Shown here one piece after another: positions 34,294 through 43,540 of a stretch of DNA of 64,000 nucleotides. This DNA is from Allobosea sp035944375. GTDB taxonomy: Bacteria > Pseudomonadota > Alphaproteobacteria > Rhizobiales > Beijerinckiaceae. The position numbers and the translations under genes were made by a program. Within the stretch, counting starts at the first letter, position 1; every line of letters begins with the position of its first letter. The stretch lies in assembly GCF_035944375.1 (NCBI RefSeq), contig NZ_DASZBE010000018.1, one strand, 5' to 3'. Below the pieces are notes generated by a model. The model saw nothing but the letters and a program-made list of their open reading frames with translations. It had not been told where the DNA came from and ran no database searches.

Positions 34294-35613
34294 TCAATCC
34301 GGATGGGACGGTCGCGGCACCCGCTCGCCCATCACATAGGTCGCGACCACATTGCGCTCGTCGCCGAGCGTGACCAGCACGAACAGCTCCTCCGCGAGAT
34401 CGCGCGCCGTCTCCAGCCGGTGCGCCATGGCGCGCTGGGCGCTCGCATCGAGCACGACGATGTCGGCCTCGTGGCCGGGCTCCAGCGAGCCGATCAGATG
34501 GTCGAGCTTCAAAGCCTTGGCGTTGCCGAGGGTGATGGCGTGCAGGGCAGCGAAGGCCGAGAGCGACTGCCCCTGCAATTGCAGCACCTTATAGGCCTCC
34601 GACATCGTCCGGAGCATCGAATAGGAGGTGCCGCCGCCGATATCGGTGGCGACCGCGACGGGCACGCCCTCCGCCCGGGCGCGGGCCCAGTCGAACAGGC
34701 CCGATCCCAGGAAGAGGTTCGAGGTCGGACAGAAGACGGCGACGCTGCCGGTCTCGGCGAAACGGCGCCATTCCCGGTCGGTCATGTGGATGCAGTGTCC
34801 GAGCAGGCTTCTGGGGCCGAGCAGGCCGTAATGCTGGTAGATGCCGGCATAGTCGCCAGGCTCGGGATAAAGCTCGTTGGCGAGCGCAATCTCGGCCCGG
34901 TTCTCGTTGATATGGGTCTGGACGTGGCAGTCGGGATGCTCGGCGGCGAGCCGCCCGGCCGCTTCCATCTGCTCCGGCGTCGAGGTCACCACGAAGCGGG
35001 GCGTGATGGCGTAGAGTTGGCGGCCCTTGCCGTGCCAGCGCTCGATCAGCGCTTTGGAATCCGCGTAACTGCTCTGCGCCGTGTCGGTGAGCGCTTCGGG
35101 CGCGTTGCGGTCCATCATCACCTTGCCGGCGATCATGCGGGTGTTGCGACGCTCGGACTCAGAAAACAGCGCTTCCGCGGATTGCGGATGCACGGAGCCG
35201 TAGATCACCGCCGTCGTGGTGCCGTTGGCCAACAACTCATCGAGCAGGAAGGTCGCGAGCTTCTCCGGATGGCCCTGCTGCGCCAGACGCTGCTCCTCGA
35301 CGAAGGTGTAGCGCTCGAGCCAGTCCATCAGCTGGGCGCCATAAGAGGCGATCACCTGCGTCTGCGGCATGTGCAGATGGGCGTCGATGAAGCCCGGCAT
35401 GATCAGATGCGGGCGGTGGTCGGTGATCTCCGTCCCTGCCGGCAGGCACGGCAGGATGTCCTCCGCCGCACCGACAGCGCGAATGACGCCGCCCTCGATC
35501 ACCAGAACCCCGTCCGCGACATAACGATGCGCGGCATCGCCGACGTCGTGCGGATCGGCCACAAACCACAAAAGGCGGCCGCGCAGGGCACGAAGGGGGC
35601 TCGTCTGGCTCAA
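34294..35613 (-). CDS. guaD: Guanine deaminase
   Basis: A 439-residue amidohydrolase that converts guanine to xanthine. Zinc ligands are seen as HLH in PGFIDAHLHMPQT (H79, H81), the His in HVQTHINE, the His in LLGHCIHMTDREW, and the Asp in ATDIGGGTSYSML. Length and the motif CPTSNLFLGSGLF match GuaD. Xanthine is the substrate of the XdhABC enzyme encoded divergently just beyond the 282-bp gap. Both ends of the gene are flanked by family C repeats. Confidence 0.95.
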   Translation of the reverse strand: MSQTSPLRALRGRLLWFVADPHDVGDAAHRYVADGVLVIEGGVIRAVGAAEDILPCLPAGTEITDHRPHLIMPGFIDAHLHMPQTQVIASYGAQLMDWLERYTFVEEQRLAQQGHPEKLATFLLDELLANGTTTAVIYGSVHPQSAEALFSESERRNTRMIAGKVMMDRNAPEALTDTAQSSYADSKALIERWHGKGRQLYAITPRFVVTSTPEQMEAAGRLAAEHPDCHVQTHINENRAEIALANELYPEPGDYAGIYQHYGLLGPRSLLGHCIHMTDREWRRFAETGSVAVFCPTSNLFLGSGLFDWARARAEGVPVAVATDIGGGTSYSMLRTMSEAYKVLQLQGQSLSAFAALHAITLGNAKALKLDHLIGSLEPGHEADIVVLDASAQRAMAHRLETARDLAEELFVLVTLGDERNVVATYVMGERVPRPSHPD

Positions 35614-35751
35614 GGATTGGCACTCCGGCTCGGATTCACCTCACATCTGCACCAAATCAAAGCTTCCGGCCAAGCGGGGATCATGCCTAATCTGAGGGCA
35701 TGATTTGTGTCCGGTCGTTTGCTTTGCTCGATCATCGCGCGTTCCCTCCGC

Positions 35752-35861
35752 CGTCATCCTGGCCGGAGCGAAGCGGAGCGCCGGGATCCATCATAAGGCG
35801 CCGTCGCTACTCTATGATGGATCCCGGACTGGCGCCGCTGCGCGGCTTGTCCAGGATGACG
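35752..35861. repeat. Palindromic intergenic repeat, family C copy 2
   Basis: A 110-bp element with ends CGTCATCCTGG / CCAGGATGACG and the internal GGGATCCATCAT / ATGATGGATCCC pair. It fills much of the divergent guaD-xdhA gap, leaving ~130 bp on the guaD side and ~30 bp before xdhA. The xdhA promoter may therefore lie within or upstream of the repeat. Confidence 0.85.
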
Positions 35862-35895
35862 GTGGAGATCCTCGGCATCGAGGAGCATGTCCACG

Positions 35896-37359
35896 ATGCG
35901 TGATACGCTCCGCTTCCTCCTGGGCGACGAGCTGATCGAGATCGCGGCCTGCGATCCGACGCTGACGGTGCTCGACTGGCTGCGGCTGGACAGGCGCCTG
36001 ACCGGCAGCAAGGAAGGCTGCGCCGAGGGCGATTGCGGCGCCTGCACGGTCGTCGTCGGCCGGCTCGATCGCGGTCGGCTGCATTACGAGGCGATCAATG
36101 CCTGCATCCGCTTCCTGCCGACGCTGGATGGCTGCCAGCTGCTGACGGTCGAGCATCTGAGAGGCCCGGACGGCAGCCTGCACCCGGTGCAGCAGGCGAT
36201 GGTCGATTGTCACGGCTCGCAATGCGGCTTCTGCACGCCGGGCATCGTGATGTCGCTCTTCGCGCTCTGGCTCAACGAGCATGCGCCATCGGTTGCGCGC
36301 ATCGAGGATGCGCTGGCGGGGAATCTCTGCCGCTGCACCGGCTACGAGCCGATCATCGCGGCAGCGCAGCGCATGTCGGCTAGCGGCGGCGACAGGCCGG
36401 ACCCGGAGACGGTCACCGCGAGGCTGCGTGACCTCGCCGACGACGAGACGCTCGCACTCTCCGGGCCCGGCGGGCGCTTTTTCGCGCCGGCGAGATTCGC
36501 GGAACTTGCAGATCTGGTGTCTGCCCATCCGCAGGCGACGCTCGTCGCGGGCGCGACCGATGTCGGGCTGTGGGTGACGAAGAGGATGCGGCGGCTCGAT
36601 CCCGTCATCTCTCTCGGGCGCGTCATGGCACTGCGGGAGATCGCGGATCGGGGCGACCACCTCGTCTTCGGCGCGATGGCGACCCATGCGGAGGTCCGCC
36701 CCGTTCTGGCGTCGCTCTCGCCGCAGCTCGACGAGCTGATGCGCCGCTTCGGCGGCGAGCAGGTCCGCAACGCCGGCACGATCGGCGGCAACATCGCCAA
36801 TGGCTCGCCGATCGGCGACCTGCCGCCGGCGCTGATCGCGCTGGGGGCGACGCTCGTGCTGCGTCGTGGCGGCGAACAGCGCCAAATCCCCTTGGAGAAC
36901 TTCTTTCTCGACTACCGCAAGCAGGACCGGCGCGAGGGCGAATTCGTCGAGGCCGTGATCGTGCCCAAGCCGGGGCCCGAGGCGCTGATCCACGTCTCGA
37001 AAATCTCGAAGCGTTTCGACGAGGACATCTCCGCCGTCTGCGGCGCCTTCCTGCTGCGGCTCGATACCGCCGGCCTCATCGCGAAAGCCCGGCTGGCCTA
37101 TGGCGGCATGGCGGGCACGCCCAGACGCGCCGCCGCCGCGGAAGCCGCGCTGATCGGCCGGCGCTGGGACGAGGCGGCCGTGAATGCGGCGATCACCGCG
37201 CTTGCCAGCGACTTCACGCCGCTCAGCGACATGCGGGCCTCGGCCGGCTACCGGCTGACGGTCGCGGGCAACCTGCTGCGGCGCTTCCTGATCGAGACGA
37301 CGCAACCCAATATCGAGACCCGCGTCGCCGGCCAACTCGCGGAGGCCGCCCATGGCTGA
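35896..37359 (+). CDS. xdhA: Xanthine dehydrogenase small subunit (2Fe-2S/FAD)
   Basis: A 487-residue electron-transfer subunit. The plant-type [2Fe-2S] domain has GCAEGDCGACTVVVG. The second cluster domain has CGFCTPGIVMSL and GNLCRCTGYEPII. The FAD domain (~190 on) has LVAGATDVGLWVTK and NAGTIGGNIANGSPIGD, and a CO-dehydrogenase flavoprotein C-terminal domain follows. It accepts electrons from the molybdenum subunit XdhB and passes them to NAD+. ATG 35896 is favoured by GAGGAG 10 nt upstream; ATG 35887 is too close to that site. It overlaps xdhB by 8 nt. Confidence 0.95.
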   Translation: MRDTLRFLLGDELIEIAACDPTLTVLDWLRLDRRLTGSKEGCAEGDCGACTVVVGRLDRGRLHYEAINACIRFLPTLDGCQLLTVEHLRGPDGSLHPVQQAMVDCHGSQCGFCTPGIVMSLFALWLNEHAPSVARIEDALAGNLCRCTGYEPIIAAAQRMSASGGDRPDPETVTARLRDLADDETLALSGPGGRFFAPARFAELADLVSAHPQATLVAGATDVGLWVTKRMRRLDPVISLGRVMALREIADRGDHLVFGAMATHAEVRPVLASLSPQLDELMRRFGGEQVRNAGTIGGNIANGSPIGDLPPALIALGATLVLRRGGEQRQIPLENFFLDYRKQDRREGEFVEAVIVPKPGPEALIHVSKISKRFDEDISAVCGAFLLRLDTAGLIAKARLAYGGMAGTPRRAAAAEAALIGRRWDEAAVNAAITALASDFTPLSDMRASAGYRLTVAGNLLRRFLIETTQPNIETRVAGQLAEAAHG

Positions 37360-39703
37360 TGCGCGCCGCCGGCTCGAAAGCGAAACCTCCGCAATGGTCG
37401 GAGCGCCGCGCATCCACGATTCCGCCACCCGCCATGTCGCGGGCGAAGCCGTCTATATCGACGACATCGCTGCACCCGAGGGGCTACTGCACGCCTATCT
37501 CGGCCTGAGCCGCATCGCCTATGGCCGGCTGGTGTCGCTCGATCTCGCGCCCGTGCTGGCGGCGCCCGGGGTCGTCGCGGTGCTGACGGCGGCCGACATT
37601 CCCGGCGTCAACGACATCTCCTCGACGCATCGCCATGACGAGCCGGTCTTCGCGACGCAGACGATCCTGCATCACGGCCAGCCACTCTTTGCCGTGGTGG
37701 CGCAGACGCGCCAGGCGGCGCGGGAGGCAGCGGCACTGGCACAGGCGGTCTATGACGAGGCCCCGCCTGTGCTCGATGTCGCGGCGGCCCGCGCGGCCGG
37801 CGGCACGCTCGTCACCGACCCGCTCAAGCTCGAACGCGGCGACGTCGCTACCGCGCTGGCGGAAAGCCCGCGCCGGCTCAAGGGCTCGATGACGATCGGG
37901 GGCCAAGACCATTTCTACCTCGAGAGCCAGATCGCGCTCGCCATTCCCGGCGAGGAAGAGGACATGCAGGTCTTCTCCTCGACGCAGCATCCCAGCGAAG
38001 TGCAGCACATGGTGGCGCAGGTGCTGGGCGTCGCCTCCCATGCCGTCACCGTCGAGGTCAGGCGCATGGGCGGCGGCTTCGGCGGCAAGGAGACGCAATC
38101 CAACCTCTTCGCCTGCGTCGCCGCGCTCGCCGCGCGCAAGCTGAAGCGCCCCGTGAAACTGCGGCCCGACCGCGACGACGACATGATCGTCACCGGCAAG
38201 CGGCATGATTTCGTCGTCGATTACGAGATCGGCTTCGACGATGAAGGACGCATCCATGCGGTCGACGCGGTCTATGCGGCGCGCTGCGGCTGGAACGCGG
38301 ATCTGTCGGGGCCGGTGACGGACCGCGCGCTGTTCCACATGGACAATTGCTATTTCTACCCGGCGGTGCGCGCCCGCTCCGAGCCTCTGCTGACCCACAC
38401 CGTCTCGAACACGGCCTTTCGCGGCTTCGGCGGACCGCAGGGCATGGTCGGGGCCGAGCGCTTCATCGAGGAGGTCGCCTTCGCGACGGGGCTCGACCCG
38501 CTGGAGGTGCGCCGGCGCAACCTCTATGGCGGCACGCCCGGCGATGGGCCGGGCCGCGATGTGACGCCCTACCACCAGACCGTGACGGACAACATCGCGG
38601 GCGAGGTCATCGAGCGGCTGGAGCGCTCCTGCGACTACCGCGCCAGGCAGGCGGCGATCCGGGCGGCGAATGCGAAGAGCCCGGTCGTGAAACGCGGCAT
38701 CGCGCTGGCACCGGTCAAGTTCGGCATCTCCTTCACCGCCACCTGGTACAATCAGGCGGGCGCGCTGGTGCATGTCTACACCGACGGTTCGGTGATGCTG
38801 AACCATGGCGGCACCGAGATGGGCCAGGGGCTCTATATCAAGGTGGCGCAGGTGGTGGGCCACGCCTTCGGCATCGGCCTCGACCAGGTCAAGATCACCG
38901 CGACGACCACCGGCAAGGTCCCCAACACCTCCGCCACCGCCGCCTCCTCCGGCTCGGATCTCAACGGCATGGCGGCGCTCGACGCCTGCGAGACGATCAA
39001 GGCGCGGCTGACCGAATTCGCTGCCCGGCACTGGCAGGAAAGCCCGGAGGCAATCGTCTTCCGGCCGGGGTTCGTGCAGGTCGGCGCCCGCGAGATCGCC
39101 TTCACCGATCTGGTCAAGGCGGCCTACATGGCGCGCGTCCAGCTCTCGGCCACCGGCTTCTACGCGACGCCGAAGATCCATTGGGACCGCAAGGCCGGGC
39201 GCGGCCAGCCCTTCTACTATTTCGCCTATGGCGCGGCGGCGGCCGAGGTCGCGGTCGATACGCTGACCGGCGAGTACAAGGTCGAGCGCGTCGACATCCT
39301 GCATGATTGCGGGACCTCGCTGAACCCGGCGATCGACAAGGGCCAGATCGAGGGCGGCTTCATCCAGGGCATGGGCTGGCTGACAACCGAGGAGCTGGTG
39401 TGGGATGCCAAGGGCGTGCTGAAGACGCATGCGCCCTCGACCTACAAGATCCCCGTCGCCTCCGACCGGCCACGCATCTTCAACGTCGCGCTGCTGGAGG
39501 ACACGCCCAATCGCGAGGCGACGATCCACCGCTCCAAGGCGGTCGGCGAGCCGCCGCTGATGCTGGCGATCTGCGTGCTCCATGCGCTGTCGGACGCGGT
39601 GGCGAGCGTCGGCGGCCACCGGATCTGCCCGAGGCTCGACGCGCCGGCGACGCCCGAGCGCGTGCTGGCGGCGGTGGAGCGAGTTCGGGCGGAGGCGGGA
39701 TGA
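37352..39703 (+). CDS. xdhB: Xanthine dehydrogenase molybdopterin-binding subunit
   Basis: A 783-residue catalytic subunit that oxidises hypoxanthine and xanthine to urate. Moco and substrate features are GGQDHFYLESQIALA, MGGGFGGKETQ, the Arg loop NTAFRGFGGPQGM, GGTEMGQGLYIKVAQV, and the catalytic Glu in SKAVGEPPLMLAI. Full family length. It overlaps xdhA and xdhC at its two ends, giving coupled translation. Confidence 0.96.
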   Translation: MADARRRLESETSAMVGAPRIHDSATRHVAGEAVYIDDIAAPEGLLHAYLGLSRIAYGRLVSLDLAPVLAAPGVVAVLTAADIPGVNDISSTHRHDEPVFATQTILHHGQPLFAVVAQTRQAAREAAALAQAVYDEAPPVLDVAAARAAGGTLVTDPLKLERGDVATALAESPRRLKGSMTIGGQDHFYLESQIALAIPGEEEDMQVFSSTQHPSEVQHMVAQVLGVASHAVTVEVRRMGGGFGGKETQSNLFACVAALAARKLKRPVKLRPDRDDDMIVTGKRHDFVVDYEIGFDDEGRIHAVDAVYAARCGWNADLSGPVTDRALFHMDNCYFYPAVRARSEPLLTHTVSNTAFRGFGGPQGMVGAERFIEEVAFATGLDPLEVRRRNLYGGTPGDGPGRDVTPYHQTVTDNIAGEVIERLERSCDYRARQAAIRAANAKSPVVKRGIALAPVKFGISFTATWYNQAGALVHVYTDGSVMLNHGGTEMGQGLYIKVAQVVGHAFGIGLDQVKITATTTGKVPNTSATAASSGSDLNGMAALDACETIKARLTEFAARHWQESPEAIVFRPGFVQVGAREIAFTDLVKAAYMARVQLSATGFYATPKIHWDRKAGRGQPFYYFAYGAAAAEVAVDTLTGEYKVERVDILHDCGTSLNPAIDKGQIEGGFIQGMGWLTTEELVWDAKGVLKTHAPSTYKIPVASDRPRIFNVALLEDTPNREATIHRSKAVGEPPLMLAICVLHALSDAVASVGGHRICPRLDAPATPERVLAAVERVRAEAG

Positions 39704-40557
39704 TGAGCGTCTCGGCCTTCCTCGCCCGCCATCTCGCGAATGGCTGCATCCTCGTTACCCTCACCCGCGCCGCCGGCTCGACCCCACGCGAGGCCGGCGC
39801 GACGATGGCGGTGAGCGCGACGGAGGCGGCCGGCACGATCGGCGGCGGGCAGCTCGAGTTTCATTGCATCGACATGGCGCGCGAGATGCTCGCGGGCGGC
39901 GAGCGCGAACGCAGCCTCGACATCCCGCTCGGCCCCCAGATGGGCCAGTGCTGCGGCGGACGGGTGAGCGTCTCGCTGAAGCGCGCTGGCGCGGCCGATC
40001 TCGCCATGCTGGCAGCCTCCGAAAAGGCCGAAGCGGCCGCGCAGCCGGCCATCCTCATCTTCGGCGCCGGGCATACCGGGCGGGCCCTGGTCGAGGCGCT
40101 GGCGCTTCTCCCCTTTCGGGTGACGCTGATCGACGATCGCGACGGCGTGATGGACGGGCTGCCGGCGGCGGTGACCTGCATCCGCATGGCCGATCCCGTT
40201 GCGGCCATTGCCACGGCGCCGCCCGGCGCGGCCCATGTCGTGCTCACCCACAGCCACGCGCTCGACTACCGGCTGACGGAAGCCGCGCTGCAGCGGGGCG
40301 ATGCGGCCTATGTCGGCATGATCGGCTCGGCGACCAAGCGCGCGCGGTTCGAGGCGGGCTTCCTGCGCAGTGGGGGGCGACGCGAGGCGCTGTACCACCT
40401 CACCTGCCCGATCGGCGGCGCCGGTGTGGACGACAAGCGGCCGGAGGTCATCGCGGCCTTGACGGCCGCCGAGCTGGTGCGGAGTTTGCTTCGGAAACAA
40501 CAGGCTTCCCGAGGAGCCGGAGCGGAGGAACGGGCCGGCCATGACGCAACCGCCTGA
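39700..40557 (+). CDS. xdhC: Xanthine dehydrogenase accessory protein XdhC
   Basis: A 285-residue Moco-insertase chaperone that binds and sulfurates molybdenum cofactor for XdhB. It has the N-terminal XdhC_CoxI motif RAAGSTPREAGATMAVS, the conserved Cys pair GQCCGGRVSV, and a C-terminal Rossmann domain with ILIFGAGHTGRALVEAL and YVGMIGSATKRARF. Two adjacent ATGs (39700, 39703); the first overlaps the xdhB stop. Its 3' end overlaps the transporter ATPase gene by 17 nt, placing the transporter in the same operon. Confidence 0.94.
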   Translation: MMSVSAFLARHLANGCILVTLTRAAGSTPREAGATMAVSATEAAGTIGGGQLEFHCIDMAREMLAGGERERSLDIPLGPQMGQCCGGRVSVSLKRAGAADLAMLAASEKAEAAAQPAILIFGAGHTGRALVEALALLPFRVTLIDDRDGVMDGLPAAVTCIRMADPVAAIATAPPGAAHVVLTHSHALDYRLTEAALQRGDAAYVGMIGSATKRARFEAGFLRSGGRREALYHLTCPIGGAGVDDKRPEVIAALTAAELVRSLLRKQQASRGAGAEERAGHDATA

Positions 40558-42097
40558 CCAGACGGTTCGCCCCCGGCTCGCCCTGTCGGGCATCTCCAAG
40601 AGCTTTCCCGGCGTGAAGGCGAACGAGGACATCAGCCTCAGCGTTCGGCCGGGCGAGATCCACGCCCTGCTCGGCGAGAACGGCGCCGGCAAGTCGACGC
40701 TGGTGAAGATCATCTACGGCGTGCAGCAGGCCGACAGCGGGACCATCGCCTGGGATGGCGCGCCGGTCGCGATCCCCTCGCCCAAGGTCGCGCGGCGGCT
40801 GGGCATCGGCATGGTCTTCCAGCACTTCTCGCTGTTCGACGCGATGACCGTGATCGAGAACATCGCGCTCGGCCTCGACGAGGCTTGCGACAGCGACGAG
40901 CTGAAGGGCCGCGTCGCGGCCATCCTCGAAAGCTACTCGCTGCCGCTCGACCCCGAGCGCGAGGTCCATACGCTGTCGGTCGGCGAGCGCCAGCGCATCG
41001 AGATCGTGCGCTGCCTGCTGCAGAATCCCCGGCTGCTGATCATGGACGAGCCGACCTCGGTTCTGACGCCGCAGGAGGTCGACAAGCTCTTCGGCACGCT
41101 GCGCCAGATCGCCGCGCAGGGCTGCGCGATCCTCTACATTTCGCACAAGCTCCACGAGATCAAGGCGCTGTGCGAGGCCGCCACGATCCTGCGGGCTGGC
41201 CGGGTCGTCGCGACCTGCGACCCGCGCGTCGAGAGCACGAAGCGCATGGCCGAGCTGATGATCGGCGCCGAGCTGCGCCAGATCGAGCATGGCGGAAGCG
41301 CCGGCGCCGGGCCGGTGCGGCTGTCGGTGTCCGGGCTGACGCTGCCGGGGGAGCCGCCCTTCGGCACCGACCTGCGCTCGGTGGCCTTCGAGGCGCGGGC
41401 CGGTGAGATCCTCGGCATCGCCGGCGTCGCCGGCAACGGCCAGTCCGAATTGCTGACGGCGCTTTCGGGCGAGCGGCCAGCGAACGCGGCCGATGCGATC
41501 GCGCTCGACGGCAAGCCGGTGGGGCGAATGGATGCGGGTGCGCGCCGGGCGCTCGGGCTCTGCTGCGTGCCGGAAGAGCGCAACGGCCATGCCGCGGTGC
41601 CCGATTTCTCGCTCGCCGACAATGCCATCCTGACCGCGCGCCACCGCCTGCCGCTGACGCCGCTCGGGCTGATCAGCACGGGAGACGTCAACCGCTTCGC
41701 CGATGCCGTGATCAAGCGCTTCGACGTCCGCACCACCGGCACGGCGGCGCTCGCGCGCTCGCTCTCCGGTGGCAATCTCCAGAAATTCATCATGGGCCGC
41801 GAGATCGGCCAGTCTCCGGCCGTGCTCGTCGTCAGCCAGCCGACCTGGGGCGTGGATGCAGGCGCCGCTGCGGCGATCCGGCAGGAACTGGTCGATCTAG
41901 CCGCGAACGGCTCGGCGGTGGTGGTGATCTCGCAGGATCTCGACGAGCTGCTCGAACTCGCCGACCGGCTCTGCGTCATCAACGAGGGCCGGCTGTCGGC
42001 CCCGCGCGCGGTCGTCAGCCTCGGGATCGACGAGATCGGCCTGATGATGGGCGGGGTGCATGGCGAGGCCGGGAAGACCGAGGCCGTTCATGCTTGA
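40541..42097 (+). CDS. Nucleobase/nucleoside-type ABC transporter ATPase (double ABC domain)
   Basis: A 518-residue protein with two ABC domains, as in RbsA/YufO-type importers. The first has an intact Walker A GENGAGKST, signature LSVGERQRIEIVRCLL and Walker B LLIMDEPTSVL. The second is degenerate at the P-loop (IAGVAGNGQSELL) but has LSGGNLQKFIMGREI. Its position behind xdhABC and before two BMP-family permeases points to uptake of purine nucleosides or nucleobases. It starts inside xdhC (17-nt overlap). Confidence 0.92.
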   Translation: MTQPPDQTVRPRLALSGISKSFPGVKANEDISLSVRPGEIHALLGENGAGKSTLVKIIYGVQQADSGTIAWDGAPVAIPSPKVARRLGIGMVFQHFSLFDAMTVIENIALGLDEACDSDELKGRVAAILESYSLPLDPEREVHTLSVGERQRIEIVRCLLQNPRLLIMDEPTSVLTPQEVDKLFGTLRQIAAQGCAILYISHKLHEIKALCEAATILRAGRVVATCDPRVESTKRMAELMIGAELRQIEHGGSAGAGPVRLSVSGLTLPGEPPFGTDLRSVAFEARAGEILGIAGVAGNGQSELLTALSGERPANAADAIALDGKPVGRMDAGARRALGLCCVPEERNGHAAVPDFSLADNAILTARHRLPLTPLGLISTGDVNRFADAVIKRFDVRTTGTAALARSLSGGNLQKFIMGREIGQSPAVLVVSQPTWGVDAGAAAAIRQELVDLAANGSAVVVISQDLDELLELADRLCVINEGRLSAPRAVVSLGIDEIGLMMGGVHGEAGKTEAVHA

Positions 42098-42098
42098 A

Positions 42099-42305
42099 AT
42101 CGCACCTGAATCGCGCCGGCATACCCCTCCCCCTTGTGGGGAGGGGAAGGGGTGGGGGGCGAAACGTCGAAGCGGGCGGCCGACAACGCCTGCCACCGCG
42201 CTGATACAGGCCATGTCGCGCCCGGTCGAACCACCCCCATCCCCATGCCCTTCCCCACAAGGGGGAAGGGAGGCGCCCTCGCCGGCCAGCGACGCAGGCA
42301 ACGCC
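42099..42305. repeat. Family D palindromic element with 10-bp flanking direct repeat
   Basis: A 207-bp non-coding insert. Its left part has CCCCTCCCCCTTGTGGGGAGG and its right part the near-complement CTTCCCCACAAGGGGGAAGG, so the ends are inverted repeats. It is flanked by an exact 10-bp direct repeat CATGCTTGAA (42089-42098 and 42306-42315). The left copy contains the ATPase stop codon and the right copy the permease start. Removing the insert plus one copy restores an ATPase-permease overlap (ATGCTTGA), so this looks like a transposition event with target duplication. Confidence 0.75.
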
Positions 42306-42306
42306 C

Positions 42307-43371
42307 ATGCTTGAATGGCGCCGCCGCCGCGAACCGAGCACGCTGATGCTCTGGCTCAGCCCGCTGATCGCGATCGGGCTGACGATGCTGCTCGGCATGA
42401 TCGTCTTCACGGCAATGGGCTATGACGGTTTCCACGCGGTGGAGAGCATCTTCGTGACGCCCTTCATCGAGCCGCAGCGCTGGCCCGATCTCGGCGTCAA
42501 GGCGGCTCCGCTGGTGATGATCGCGCTCGGGCTGGCGATCGGTTTCCGCGCCAATGTCTGGAACATCGGCGCCGAGGGCCAGTACATCATGGGCGCGATC
42601 GCCGGTACCGGCGTGGCCCTGGCGACCCATGGCATGACCGGCTGGTGGATTCTCCCCGTGATGGCGCTGGCCGGCGTGCTCGGCGGCATGGCCTGGGCGG
42701 CCGTGCCGGCCTTCCTGCGCGTGCGGCTGCAGGTCAGCGAGATCCTGACCAGCCTGATGCTGACCTATGTCGCGGTGCAGGGCCTCTACTACCTGGTGCG
42801 TGGCCCATGGAAGGACCCGGACGGTTTCAACTTCCCTCAGACGCGGATGTTCGGGGCCGACCAGACGCTGCCGGCGATCATGCCGGGCTCGCTCGTCCAT
42901 CTCGGCATCCCCGCCGCACTCCTGATCGCGCTCGTCGCCTGGCTGCTGATGGAGAAGACGACCGCCGGCTATGCGGTCAAGGTCGTGGGGCTCGCGCCCG
43001 CCGCCGCGCGCCATGGCGGCTTCAGCGCCGACCGGGTGACCTGGGCGACGCTGCTGGCGGGCGGCGGGCTCGCCGGGCTCGCCGGGCTGTTCGAGGCGGC
43101 CGGCCCCTTCGGGCAGCTGACGCCGCAATTTCCGACCGGCTACGGCTTCACCGCGATCATCGTGGCCTTCCTCGGCCGGCTCAACCCACTCGGGATCGTC
43201 TTCGGCGGAATCGTGCTGGCGGCGACCTATGTCGGCGGCGAGATCGCGCAGACGACGGTCCGCCTGCCGCAGGCGGCGACGGGCATGTTCCAGGCGCTGC
43301 TGCTGTTCGTGCTGCTGGCGACCGACGTGCTGGTGAAGTACCGCATCGGCTTGAAGGTGCGGGCGGCATGA
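42307..43371 (+). CDS. Nucleoside-type ABC transporter permease (first)
   Basis: A 354-residue integral membrane protein with ~8-9 spans (LMLWLSPLIAIGLTMLLGMIVFTAMG, GWWILPVMALAGVLGGMAWAAVPAF). It carries the BPD_transp_2 signature region IGFRANVWNIGAEGQYIMGAIAGTGVAL and VSEILTSLMLTYVAVQGL, as in YufP/NupB-type permeases. It forms a heterodimer with the permease at 43541. Its start lies in the right copy of the 10-bp direct repeat that flanks the inserted family D element. Confidence 0.92.
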   Translation: MLEWRRRREPSTLMLWLSPLIAIGLTMLLGMIVFTAMGYDGFHAVESIFVTPFIEPQRWPDLGVKAAPLVMIALGLAIGFRANVWNIGAEGQYIMGAIAGTGVALATHGMTGWWILPVMALAGVLGGMAWAAVPAFLRVRLQVSEILTSLMLTYVAVQGLYYLVRGPWKDPDGFNFPQTRMFGADQTLPAIMPGSLVHLGIPAALLIALVAWLLMEKTTAGYAVKVVGLAPAAARHGGFSADRVTWATLLAGGGLAGLAGLFEAAGPFGQLTPQFPTGYGFTAIIVAFLGRLNPLGIVFGGIVLAATYVGGEIAQTTVRLPQAATGMFQALLLFVLLATDVLVKYRIGLKVRAA

Positions 43372-43391
43372 GGGGTCGGGCACGCGCGCTT

Positions 43392-43528
43392 GTCATTCCG
43401 GGGCTTCGCGCAGCGAAGAACCCGGAACCCACGACCGGGCGAGACCACCCGGCTGGGCGGGACGAAGGACAAAACGCTCCCCCGGTCGTGGTTTCCGGGT
43501 TCGCGCCTGCGGCGCGCCCCGGAATGAC
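43392..43528. repeat. Palindromic intergenic repeat, family B copy 1
   Basis: A 137-bp element with ends GTCATTCCGGGG / CCCCGGAATGAC and internal ACCCGGAACCCACGACCGGG / CCCGGTCGTGGTTTCCGGGT pairs. Other copies are at 45576-45696 and 49797-49918. It lies between the two permease genes of the BMP-type transporter, inside the operon. Confidence 0.87.
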
Positions 43529-43540
43529 GAGAGGCGGAGC

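Noticed and set aside
42060..42314. Small plus frame reading PPPCGEGKGWGAKRR...PSPCPSPQGGRE
   Set aside because: This is translation of the family D palindromic repeat. Such peptide strings recur wherever this repeat occurs and are not genes.
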